From positions 62,001-126,000 of the forward strand of contig NZ_MUXV01000022.1 of NCBI RefSeq assembly GCF_002014975.1: a DNA stretch of 64,000 bases, in the 5' to 3' direction. A program made the translations under genes and the position numbers. The notes under the pieces were generated by a model. It had not been told where the DNA came from and searched no databases. It saw only the letters and a program-made list of their open reading frames with translations. Shown in pieces: positions 53,844-64,000 of this stretch (position 1 is its first letter; every line of letters begins with the position of its first letter). This DNA is from Moraxella bovis. GTDB lineage: Bacteria > Pseudomonadota > Gammaproteobacteria > Pseudomonadales > Moraxellaceae.

Positions 53844-54374
53844 ATGCGTTGGTATATCATTCAAGCATTTTCAGGTTATGAAAAACAAGTTCAACGTGCC
53901 TTAATTGAACGTATCAAAAGAAGTGAGTTGTCTGAGTATTTCGGTGATGTGCTTGTGCCGACCGAAGAAGTGATTGAAATGCGTGATGGCAAAAAACGCA
54001 CTGTTGAGCATAAACTATTCCCAGGTTATGTGCTTATTGAGATGGAAATGCGTGAAGATACATGGCACGTGGTCAAAGACTGCCCGAATATCTCAGGCTT
54101 TATCGGTGGTACCAAAGACCAACCTGCACCCATCACCAAGGTCGAAGCCGACCGCATTCTAAACCGTATCAATAAAGGTGCAGACACCCCAAGACCGAAG
54201 ACCATGTTTGAGCCAGGTGAAGAAGTGCTTATCATTGACGGGCCTTTTGCCGACTTTAAAGGCATGGTCAAAAAAGTGGATTATGAAAAATCCAAACTGT
54301 CTTTGACGGTCAGCGTGTTTAGTCGCCCAACAGACGTTGAGATTGAATTTACAAAAGTTGAAAAAACAGTTTAA
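53844..54374 (+). CDS. nusG: Transcription termination/antitermination protein NusG
   Basis: NusG binds RNA polymerase, raises elongation rate and couples it to Rho and the ribosome. The 176 residues start RWYIIQAFSGYEKQVQRAL. The NGN domain continues to LFPGYVLIEMEM and WHVVKDCPNISGFIGG. The C-terminal KOW domain has PGEEVLIIDGPFADFKGMV. It follows secE by 39 bp. It is normal in length and motifs. Confidence 0.97.
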   Translation: MRWYIIQAFSGYEKQVQRALIERIKRSELSEYFGDVLVPTEEVIEMRDGKKRTVEHKLFPGYVLIEMEMREDTWHVVKDCPNISGFIGGTKDQPAPITKVEADRILNRINKGADTPRPKTMFEPGEEVLIIDGPFADFKGMVKKVDYEKSKLSLTVSVFSRPTDVEIEFTKVEKTV

Positions 54375-54392
54375 TTTTTTATAAAAACCTGT

Positions 54393-54398
54393 TATAAT
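54393..54398 (+). promoter_or_regulatory. -10 element of a promoter for rplKA
   Basis: TATAAT (54393-54398) follows nusG by about 18 bp, with a weak -35 (TTAATT near 54371). The 150-bp leader that follows (54405-54553) contains complementary stretches such as CAATCAGC/GCTGATTG and may carry the L1-binding autoregulatory site. Confidence 0.5.
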
Positions 54399-54553
54399 AG
54401 TCTTTTAGCTCTGGACAGATGTTCGGGGCTTTTGATTGACAGACAAATCAGCACCGAGCTGATTGTCATTTAGGTGAATTTGAAAGCATTTTCAGATTTG
54501 AACATCATGGGGAGCTATTTTAGCGTTATCACCCACCATTGGAGATTATTCTC

Positions 54554-54985
54554 ATGGCAAAGAAGATTGATGGCTACATCAAGCTACAAGTGCCTGCTGG
54601 CAAAGCAAATCCATCCCCACCTATCGGTCCTGCTTTGGGTCAAAAAGGCGTGAACATCATGGCGTTCTGTAAAGAATTTAACGCCGCTTCTGCAAACATC
54701 GAACCAGGTCTGCCAATTCCTGTGGTTATCACCGTATTTAATGACAAGTCATTTACGTTTGTGATGAAGTCACCACCTGCGGCAGTATTGCTACGTAAAG
54801 CAGCTGGCATTGCCAAAGGTTCTGCTGTTCCTAACAAAACCAAAGTTGGTACAGTAACTCGTGCTCAACTAGAAGAAATCGCCAAAACCAAAGAAGCGGA
54901 TTTGACCGGTGCTGACCTAGACGCAGCGGTACGTACCATCGCTGGTACTGCTCGCTCAATGGGTCTTAATGTGGAGGGTGTATAA
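54554..54985 (+). CDS. rplK: 50S ribosomal protein L11
   Basis: L11 forms the GTPase-associated centre with 23S rRNA. The 143 residues from ATG 54554 ([18 protein letters not shown]) match family length. [21 protein letters not shown] (short parts) and the C-terminal [17 protein letters not shown] are diagnostic. The frame opens slightly upstream at 54539 but MAKK is the standard start. It overlaps rplA by one base (TAATG). Confidence 0.97.
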   Translation: MAKKIDGYIKLQVPAGKANPSPPIGPALGQKGVNIMAFCKEFNAASANIEPGLPIPVVITVFNDKSFTFVMKSPPAAVLLRKAAGIAKGSAVPNKTKVGTVTRAQLEEIAKTKEADLTGADLDAAVRTIAGTARSMGLNVEGV

Positions 54986-55686
54986 TGGCTAAGCTAACCA
55001 AGCGTCAAAAGCTAATTGCTGAAAAAGTAGATAGCAACAAACTATACACCATTGAAGAAGCGGTTGAGGTTCTAAACAGCCTACCTGCCTCTAAATTCAA
55101 AGAGTCTATCGACATCGCCATCAACCTAGGTGTTGACCCACGTAAATCAGACCAAGTGGTTCGTGGTGCGACCAACCTACCTGCTGGTACTGGTAAAACC
55201 AAACGTGTTGCGGTATTTGCCCAAGGCGCTGCTGCTGACGCCGCTAAAGAGGCAGGTGCGGACGTTGTTGGCTTTGAAGACCTAGCAGAAAGCATTAAAG
55301 CCGGCAACCTTGACTTTGATGTGGTCATCGCTTCTCCTGATGCGATGCGTGTTGTTGGTCAGTTGGGTACTGTATTGGGTCCACGTGGCTTAATGCCAAA
55401 CCCAAAAGTTGGTACAGTCACTGCCGATGTTGCTACTGCGGTTAAAAACACCAAAGCAGGTCAGGCTCAGTATCGTGTAGATAAAGCAGGTATTATCCAT
55501 GCTTCTATCGGTCAAGTAGGCTTTACTGGTGAGCAAATCGAGCAAAACGCAACTGCTCTACTAAATGACCTAAAACGTGCTAAACCAGCAACTTCTAAGG
55601 GTATTTATATCAAGAAGATTACGCTATCTAGCACCATGGGTCCTGGTCTTGCCATTGACCCAGTACCACACCGTGCCAACAAATAA
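54985..55686 (+). CDS. rplA: 50S ribosomal protein L1
   Basis: L1 binds 23S rRNA at the L1 stalk and represses its own rplKA message. The 233 residues match the family. Motifs are [21 protein letters not shown] (short parts), [22 protein letters not shown] [15 protein letters not shown], and [15 protein letters not shown]. The C-terminus [12 protein letters not shown] is typical. It is translationally coupled to rplK. Confidence 0.97.
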   Translation: MAKLTKRQKLIAEKVDSNKLYTIEEAVEVLNSLPASKFKESIDIAINLGVDPRKSDQVVRGATNLPAGTGKTKRVAVFAQGAAADAAKEAGADVVGFEDLAESIKAGNLDFDVVIASPDAMRVVGQLGTVLGPRGLMPNPKVGTVTADVATAVKNTKAGQAQYRVDKAGIIHASIGQVGFTGEQIEQNATALLNDLKRAKPATSKGIYIKKITLSSTMGPGLAIDPVPHRANK

Positions 55687-55721
55687 TCCTTGATGGATTT
55701 GGGCGAAAAATCACAAATTGC

Positions 55722-55749
55722 TTGCTTTTTGAGATTTTTCGCTTATAAT
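55722..55749 (+). promoter_or_regulatory. Promoter of rplJL-rpoBC
   Basis: TTGCTT (55722-55727) and TATAAT (55744-55749) are separated by 16 bp. The -35 box lies in the loop of an inverted repeat GCGAAAAATC (55703-55712) with GATTTTTCGC (55733-55742), which could be a weak terminator of rplA or an operator. Confidence 0.6.
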
Positions 55750-55799
55750 GGTTCAATTTTATGACAAGTTACCCGCATGACTTACTCATAAAAACAAAT

Positions 55800-55990
55800 T
55801 TTAAGACATTAGCTCAGCACAACGGGTTGTGCTGTCTAAGACCGTAGGTGTTGGTGGTTATTCTTAAACATCAGCCTAATGAATGGGTAAAATCATTCGC
55901 CTACGCAGACGGTGAAAATCTCGCCGTATATTCGGTGCAAGTCCTTATTTATATTGGCTTGTAAAATTAATTATCACTTAGTGATAAATA
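55800..55990 (+). ncRNA. L10 leader (rplJ autoregulatory RNA)
   Basis: The 250-bp untranslated region before rplJ contains the landmarks of the gammaproteobacterial L10 leader: CTCAGCACAAC/GTTGTGCTG hairpin (55812-55830), AAGACCGTAGGTG, then CCTACGCAGACGGTGAAAATC. In E. coli the L10(L12)4 complex binds this leader to repress rplJL. The boundaries are approximate; identity rests on position and these short matches. Confidence 0.7.
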
Positions 55991-56002
55991 TGGAGACAAC
56001 CC

Positions 56003-56506
56003 ATGGCACTAAATCTTCAAGACAAACAAGCAATTGTTGCTGAAGTAAATGAAGCTGCCAAAGTTGCCCTATCTGCTGTTGTTGCCGATTCTCGTGGCGT
56101 GACAGTGGGTCAGATGACCGAACTTCGTAAACAAGCTCGTGCAGCAGGCGTTGAGATGCGTATCGTACGTAACACGCTACTACGTCGTGCCTTAGAAGGT
56201 ACTGACTATGCTTGCATGAATAATGTTTTCGTAGGTCCTACCTTGATTGCATTTTCAAATGAACACCCAGGTGCTGCGGCACGTCTGTTCAAGGAATTTG
56301 CCAAAGGTAATGACAAGTTCGAAATCAAAGGTGCAGCTTTTGAAGGCGAATTTATTGATGCAAAATCTATTGATAAACTCGCAACCCTACCTACTTACGA
56401 CGAAGCGATTGCACGTCTGATGGGTACCATGAAAGAAGCCGCAGCGGGCAAACTGGCTCGTACACTTGCCGCTCTTCGCGACAAAATGGAAGCCGAAGCC
56501 GCTTAA
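56003..56506 (+). CDS. rplJ: 50S ribosomal protein L10
   Basis: L10 is the base of the L7/L12 stalk. The 167 residues include [21 protein letters not shown] near the start, [20 protein letters not shown] and [13 protein letters not shown], with the C-terminal L12-binding helix [24 protein letters not shown] precedes the ATG. Confidence 0.97.
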   Translation: MALNLQDKQAIVAEVNEAAKVALSAVVADSRGVTVGQMTELRKQARAAGVEMRIVRNTLLRRALEGTDYACMNNVFVGPTLIAFSNEHPGAAARLFKEFAKGNDKFEIKGAAFEGEFIDAKSIDKLATLPTYDEAIARLMGTMKEAAAGKLARTLAALRDKMEAEAA

Positions 56507-56578
56507 TCTTAGACATCGGTTATCGCTTTTATTTAATCAAACTTTTTATTCAATCTTTATTTCATAGGAATAATTGCT

Positions 56579-56953
56579 ATGTCACTAACTAACGAACAAA
56601 TCTTAGATGCTATCGCAGCTAAATCAGTTATGGAAATCGTTGAGCTTATCTCTGCGATGGAAGAAAAATTCGGTGTATCTGCTGCTGCTCTAGCTGCTGC
56701 TCCTGCTGCTGGTGGCGACGCTGGCGGTGCTGCCGAAGAAAAAGATGACTTCAACGTTGTTATCACCTCTGGTGGCGACAAGAAAGTTGCTGTTATTAAA
56801 GTAGTGCGTGAAGTTACCGGTCTAGGTCTAAAAGAAGCCAAAGACCTAGTTGAAGGTGCACCACAAACTATTAAAGAAGGTGCTTCTAAAGCTGAGGCTG
56901 AAGAGCTTAAGAAGAAACTTGAAGAAGCCGGTGCTTCTGTTGAACTTAAATAA
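56579..56953 (+). CDS. rplL: 50S ribosomal protein L7/L12
   Basis: L7/L12 forms the flexible stalk that recruits translation GTPases. The 124 residues comprise an N-terminal dimer domain ([21 protein letters not shown]), an Ala/Gly-rich hinge near residues 37-52, and the C-terminal domain with [21 protein letters not shown] and [11 protein letters not shown]. Normal length and composition. Confidence 0.97.
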   Translation: MSLTNEQILDAIAAKSVMEIVELISAMEEKFGVSAAALAAAPAAGGDAGGAAEEKDDFNVVITSGGDKKVAVIKVVREVTGLGLKEAKDLVEGAPQTIKEGASKAEAEELKKKLEEAGASVELK

Positions 56954-57021
56954 TCTAAGTTTAACCGCTTAACTCATTTTTCTTAGATTGATAATCATCA
57001 ATTTAATACAAGAAATTTGAT

Positions 57022-57058
57022 AAAAACTCCATTTTGTTATTGCAAGATGGGGTTTTTT
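57022..57058 (+). terminator. Attenuator hairpin between rplL and rpoB
   Basis: AAAAACTCCATTTTG and CAAGATGGGGTTTTTT (57043-57058) form an imperfect stem followed by T residues. A partial terminator here, as in E. coli, would lower rpoBC expression relative to rplJL. Confidence 0.7.
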
Positions 57059-57068
57059 GCTGTATAAT
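57040..57068 (+). promoter_or_regulatory. Possible rpoBC promoter overlapping the attenuator
   Basis: TTGCAA (57040-57045) and TATAAT (57063-57068) are exactly 17 bp apart. The -35 box and spacer form the second half of the attenuator hairpin. The rest of the gap to rpoB holds no gene that I can see. Confidence 0.45.
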
Positions 57069-57324
57069 TGGGTATTTGACCTTTTGTGTTAGCACGGTCT
57101 TTTAAGCTGGTGTCAGCACACTTCAAAAAGGACAAACGCTCCCTATGCACAAGCCACATTTTTAAAGTTTTTGATAAGCTAAATGCGATATCGTGTTTGG
57201 CGTGTTTTTGTGTCTTTGATATTTAAAAATGTAGGGCAAAAAGAGCAGTGGTTGATTTTTGAAGGTTGGTAGTTTTCTGGTACTCAATCAGAGTACTTTT
57301 CTTAGTTTAACGTAAGGATTCTTA

Positions 57325-60300
57325 ATGGCATATTCTTATACTGAAAAAAAACGTATTCGTAAAAGTTTTTCTCGTCTGCCTGATGTGATGGACGTGCCGT
57401 ACTTGCTCGCCATTCAGGTGGATTCTTACGAGCAGTTTTTGCAAGAACACAAAAAACCTGCTGCCCGTGCCAACATCGGTTTGCAAGCAGCTTTTTCATC
57501 TATTTTCCCCATAACCAGTCATTCTGGCAATGCTGAGCTACAATACGTCGAATATTATCTGGGTGAGCCTGAGTTTGATGAGCGTGAATGTATCATGCGT
57601 GGTTCAACTTTTGCTGCTCCCCTACGCGTCAAAATTCGCCTAGTGGTCAAAGACAAAGACGCCAAAGACAAAGAAAGTAGAGCAGCGATTAAAGACATTC
57701 GTGACCAAATCGTGTACATGGGTGAGATTCCGCTCATGACCGATAATGGTACATTCATCATCAACGGTACTGAGCGTGTGATTGTCTCACAACTTCACCG
57801 TTCACCTGGTGTGTTCTTTGACCACGACAAAGGCAAATCGCATTCTAGTGGTAAAGTACTTTATAATGCCCGTATTATTCCTTATCGTGGCTCATGGCTT
57901 GACTTTGAATTTGATGTCAAAGACTTGGTGTATGCCCGTATCGACCGTCGTCGTAAATTGCTTGCAACCATCATCTTGCGTGCCATTGGCATGAATACAG
58001 CAGATATTTTGTCCACATTCTTTGAGACTGTGGATGTCTTTAAAGGCGATAACGGTTTTGAAGTTGAGCTTGTACCTGAGCGTCTACAAGGTGAGATGGC
58101 ACAGTTTGACATTGTCTCGCCTGAAGGCAAGGTCATTGTTGAGCAAGGTAAGCGTATTAACGCCCGCCGTATTAAGGAAATCCAAGCGTCTGGCATGACC
58201 AAATTGGCGGTGCCTGACGAGTATCTGTATGAGCGTATCCTTGCCGAAGACGTGATTTATCATGATGAAGTGCTTGCCCGTGCCAACAGCTTGATTGACC
58301 ATGAATTGCTGGTTAAGCTGGCTGATAAGAACATCAAAGGCTTTAAAATCCTGTTTACCAATGATATCGACCACGGAGCGTATATCGCTGACACACTGCG
58401 TGCCGACACGATTACCACGCGTGAAGAGGCACTCATTGAGATTTATAAGGTCATGCGTCCAGGTGAGCCACCAACCTTGGAAACTGCCGAAAAACTGTTC
58501 GAATCGATGTTTTTTAGCCATGAGCGTTATGACTTATCAAACGTTGGTCGCATGAAGTTTAACCGTCGTTTGGGCCGTGATTTTGTAGACAGCGACAGCA
58601 TTGACGTGCAACGTGAGCAGGGCGTGTTGTCCAATCAAGACATCATTGATGTCCTAAAAGAGCTGATTGAGATTCGTAACGGTCGTGGTGAGGTTGATGA
58701 TATTGACCATCTAGGTAACCGTCGTATTCGTTCGGTGGGCGAGATGACCGAAAACCAATTTCGTATCGGTTTGGCTCGTGTGGAGCGTGCGGTCAAAGAG
58801 CGTCTGACCGCTGCCGAATCTGACAACTTATCGCCCCAAGACTTGATTAACTCTAAGCCTGTGGCGGCGTCTATTAAAGAGTTTTTTGGTTCATCACAGC
58901 TGTCTCAGTTCATGGATCAAAATAACCCCCTGTCAGAGATTACGCACAAACGTCGTGTCTCTGCCTTGGGTCCTGGTGGTTTGACTCGTGAACGTGCAGG
59001 CTTTGAGGTGCGTGACGTACATACCACGCATTATGGTCGTGTGTGTCCGATTGAAACGCCCGAAGGTCCAAACATTGGTTTGATTAATTCATTGGCGGTG
59101 TTTGCCAAGACCAATAACTTCGGCTTTTTAGAAACGCCTTACCGTCGTGTTGTGGATGGCAAAGTAACCGATGACATCGAATACATGTCCGCCATCGAAG
59201 AAGTGGGTACGGTTGTTGCCCAAGCGGACTCGCCCATGAACGAGCATGGCGAGCTGACCGAAGAGATGGTGATGGTGCGTTATCATGGCGAATCGGTGCG
59301 TATGAGTCCTGATAAAGTAACGCACATGGATGTTTCGCCACGTCAGGTGGTGTCGGTGGCGGCAAGTTTGATTCCGTTTTTGGAGCATGATGATGCTAAC
59401 CGTGCCTTGATGGGTTCGAACATGCAACGCCAAGCCGTACCAACTTTGCGTGCTGACAAACCGCTTGTGGGTACAGGCATGGAGCGTCACGTGGCTCGTG
59501 ACAGTGGCGTGTGCGTGGTTGCCAAGCGTGGCGGTGTGATTGAAGATGTTGATGCCAGTCGTATCATCGTGCGTGTCAATGAATCTGAGATGACCGCAGG
59601 TGAGGCAGGTATTGATATTTATAACCTTGTCAAATATACTCGCTCCAACCAAAACACCTGTATCAACCAACGTATTATTGTCAATGCCGGCGACGTGATT
59701 GCTCGTGGCGACATCTTAGCTGATGGTCCATCTACTGACCTAGGCGAGCTTGCTTTGGGTCAAAACATGCGTGTGGCGTTCATGCCGTGGAATGGCTATA
59801 ACTTCGAGGATTCTATTTTGCTCTCTGAGCGAGTGGTTCAAGAAGACCGTTTCACCACGATTCATATTCAAGAGCTGACCTGTGTGGCTCGTGATACTAA
59901 GCTTGGACCAGAAGAGATTACAGGCGATATTCCAAACGTAGGCGAGGCTGCCCTATCAAATCTTGATGAAGCGGGTATCGTCTATATCGGTGCCGAGGTA
60001 GATGCAGGCGACATTTTGGTGGGTAAAGTAACACCAAAAGGCGAAAGTCAGCTGACGCCCGAAGAAAAACTGCTACGTGCCATTTTTGGTGAGAAAGCGG
60101 CGGATGTCAAAGACACATCTTTGCGTGTACCATCATCAACCAAGGGTACGGTCATTGACGTGCAAGTCTTTACTCGTGATGGATTAGAAAAAGACAGTCG
60201 TGCCAAGGCTATTGAAAAAGCCATGCTTGATGACTATCGCAAAGACCTAAAAGAAGAACTTGTGATTTTTGAGGCGGCAGCACGTGGTCGTATCATCACA

Positions 60301-61431
60301 CTGTTAGATGGCAAAAAAGTCTCAGGCGGTGCAGGCTTTAAAGCAGGCACGGTGCTGACAGGTGCTGAAATGGAGAGCTTGCCCTTGGAGACTTTGCTTG
60401 ACATCCAACCTGCCGAAGAAGAGATTTCTGAGCGTCTAACTCAAATTGCTGAGTATCTGACTGATAAGCAAAAAGAGATTGATGAGAAATTTGCTAAGAA
60501 AAAAGCCAAACTAACCGCAGGCGATGACCTAGCTCATGGCGTACAAAAAATCGTCAAGGTCTATCTGGCGGTAAAACGTCGTATCCAACCTGGCGATAAA
60601 ATGGCAGGTCGTCATGGTAACAAGGGTGTTGTCTCTCGTATCATGCCCGTTGAAGACATGCCTTATGACGAAAACGGCAATCCTGTGGACATCGTGCTAA
60701 ACCCACTGGGTGTACCATCTCGTATGAACATCGGTCAGGTGTTGGAGACGCATTTGGGGATGGCGGCACGTGGCTTGGGTGATAAGATTAATGCCATGTT
60801 ACGCTCGCAAGCCGCTGTTGGCGAGTTGCGTGAATTCTTAGATAAGATTTATAACCAAGTTGGTGGCGAGCAGGTGGATTTGGACAGTTTGTCCGATGAA
60901 GACATTCTAGCCATGGCTGAGAATTTGCGTGCTGGTGTGCCAATGGGTACAGCGGTCTTTGATGGTGCCAAAGAAACACAAATCAAAGAGCTGTTGGAGC
61001 TTGCAGGGCTTGATAAATCAGGTCAGCAAATGCTATATGACGGACGCACTGGTAAGAAGTTTGACCGTCCTGTCACGGTTGGCTACATGTACATGCTAAA
61101 ACTTAACCACTTGGTTGATGATAAGATGCATGCCCGTTCAACTGGTTCTTACTCACTCGTTACTCAGCAACCACTTGGTGGTAAAGCCCAGTTCGGTGGT
61201 CAGCGTTTCGGTGAGATGGAAGTGTGGGCGTTGGAGGCATATGGTGCAACCTACACCTTGCAAGAGATGCTGACTGTGAAGTCGGATGATGTTGAGGGTC
61301 GTACTCGCATGTATAAGAACATCGTGGACGGTGAGCAGTACATGAATCCGGGCATGCCTGAGTCGTTTAACGTACTGACCAAAGAAATTCGCTCTTTGGG
61401 TATTAACATTGACCTAAAAGAGAAAAAGTAA
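57325..61431 (+). CDS. rpoB: RNA polymerase beta subunit
   Basis: RpoB forms with RpoC the catalytic core of RNA polymerase. The 1368 residues match gammaproteobacteria (E. coli 1342). Start [19 protein letters not shown] follows AAGGA. The rifampicin-binding cluster reads [21 protein letters not shown] with [10 protein letters not shown] near residue 530 (short parts); the residues Gln, Asp, His and Ser there are wild-type-like. [16 protein letters not shown] and the C-terminal switch region [16 protein letters not shown] are present. Confidence 0.99.
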   Translation: MAYSYTEKKRIRKSFSRLPDVMDVPYLLAIQVDSYEQFLQEHKKPAARANIGLQAAFSSIFPITSHSGNAELQYVEYYLGEPEFDERECIMRGSTFAAPLRVKIRLVVKDKDAKDKESRAAIKDIRDQIVYMGEIPLMTDNGTFIINGTERVIVSQLHRSPGVFFDHDKGKSHSSGKVLYNARIIPYRGSWLDFEFDVKDLVYARIDRRRKLLATIILRAIGMNTADILSTFFETVDVFKGDNGFEVELVPERLQGEMAQFDIVSPEGKVIVEQGKRINARRIKEIQASGMTKLAVPDEYLYERILAEDVIYHDEVLARANSLIDHELLVKLADKNIKGFKILFTNDIDHGAYIADTLRADTITTREEALIEIYKVMRPGEPPTLETAEKLFESMFFSHERYDLSNVGRMKFNRRLGRDFVDSDSIDVQREQGVLSNQDIIDVLKELIEIRNGRGEVDDIDHLGNRRIRSVGEMTENQFRIGLARVERAVKERLTAAESDNLSPQDLINSKPVAASIKEFFGSSQLSQFMDQNNPLSEITHKRRVSALGPGGLTRERAGFEVRDVHTTHYGRVCPIETPEGPNIGLINSLAVFAKTNNFGFLETPYRRVVDGKVTDDIEYMSAIEEVGTVVAQADSPMNEHGELTEEMVMVRYHGESVRMSPDKVTHMDVSPRQVVSVAASLIPFLEHDDANRALMGSNMQRQAVPTLRADKPLVGTGMERHVARDSGVCVVAKRGGVIEDVDASRIIVRVNESEMTAGEAGIDIYNLVKYTRSNQNTCINQRIIVNAGDVIARGDILADGPSTDLGELALGQNMRVAFMPWNGYNFEDSILLSERVVQEDRFTTIHIQELTCVARDTKLGPEEITGDIPNVGEAALSNLDEAGIVYIGAEVDAGDILVGKVTPKGESQLTPEEKLLRAIFGEKAADVKDTSLRVPSSTKGTVIDVQVFTRDGLEKDSRAKAIEKAMLDDYRKDLKEELVIFEAAARGRIITLLDGKKVSGGAGFKAGTVLTGAEMESLPLETLLDIQPAEEEISERLTQIAEYLTDKQKEIDEKFAKKKAKLTAGDDLAHGVQKIVKVYLAVKRRIQPGDKMAGRHGNKGVVSRIMPVEDMPYDENGNPVDIVLNPLGVPSRMNIGQVLETHLGMAARGLGDKINAMLRSQAAVGELREFLDKIYNQVGGEQVDLDSLSDEDILAMAENLRAGVPMGTAVFDGAKETQIKELLELAGLDKSGQQMLYDGRTGKKFDRPVTVGYMYMLKLNHLVDDKMHARSTGSYSLVTQQPLGGKAQFGGQRFGEMEVWALEAYGATYTLQEMLTVKSDDVEGRTRMYKNIVDGEQYMNPGMPESFNVLTKEIRSLGINIDLKEKK

Positions 61432-61480
61432 TTGCTGTTAAGTTAGGTGCTTGTCTTTGATAAGCACCAGCTTGCGATGA

Positions 61481-64000
<2,520 letters not shown>

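Noticed and set aside
57325..61431. Rifampicin-resistance substitutions in rpoB
   Set aside because: The cluster near residues 520-545 shows only the common residues, so there is no sign of resistance.

Overview
This 64 kb window comes from a Gram-negative gammaproteobacterium, most likely a Moraxella or close Moraxellaceae relative. The support is ligA next to zipA, the ParA/HicAB/TetR-desaturase neighbourhood, a ZnuD-type zinc receptor, CcmCDE, moderate GC and many short AT-rich dispersed repeats. The genus is an inference from protein character and gene order; no rRNA gene is present to confirm it. Nearly all of it is chromosomal core. I see no prophage, CRISPR array, intact insertion sequence or biosynthetic cluster.

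Layout. 1-6.2 kb: end of infC, smpB, a nitroreductase, coaD-trmD, then epmA-pdxB and a YidB-like protein on the minus strand. 6.4-9.2 kb: a TusA-like protein, an rpoH with a long acidic N-terminal extension, a DUF423 membrane protein and dgkA. 9.7-15 kb: a polar amino-acid ABC transporter operon with three tandem paralogous binding lipoproteins. 15.2-19.5 kb: ccmCDE and a zinc TonB-dependent receptor preceded by two Zur-box-like sites. 19.8-24.2 kb: a small lipoprotein, then the minus-strand group lgt, two paralogous membrane proteins, thyA and folA, followed by decayed transposase fragments. 24.3-27.2 kb: ftsK. 27.5-36.9 kb: a division and cell-wall cluster, murG-murC-ddl-ftsQ-ftsA-ftsZ, interrupted by a RelE-type toxin-antitoxin pair, a GNAT acetyltransferase and a broken PIN-domain toxin-antitoxin pair. 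37-44 kb: rnm, truD, a His-rich lipoprotein carbonic anhydrase, a fatty acid desaturase divergent from a TetR regulator, hicAB and an orphan ParA-like ATPase. 44-53 kb: a putrescine-type permease, ligA-zipA, hemH, a 59-residue oxidoreductase-like protein, bolA, lipoproteins and an EamA transporter. 53.1-64 kb: the classic tRNA-Trp-secE-nusG-rplKA-rplJL-rpoBC block, with rpoC running off the end.

The most notable non-genic signal is a family of 110-400 bp elements with TAGGGCGTG-type terminal inverted repeats and TA at both ends. At least six copies and one lone end are present. Two copies supply the stop codon of the gene they abut (the TusA-like gene and znuD), and one lies 20 bp upstream of smpB. 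Other points worth a second look are the RpoH extension, the toxin-antitoxin genes inside the mur/fts cluster (one with an antitoxin lacking its DNA-binding half, one broken in both genes), a hicA whose natural start codon reads ATC, and a DesT-like operator in the desaturase promoter. infC and trmD have also lost their usual ribosomal-protein neighbours. I did not find a clearly new multi-gene system.
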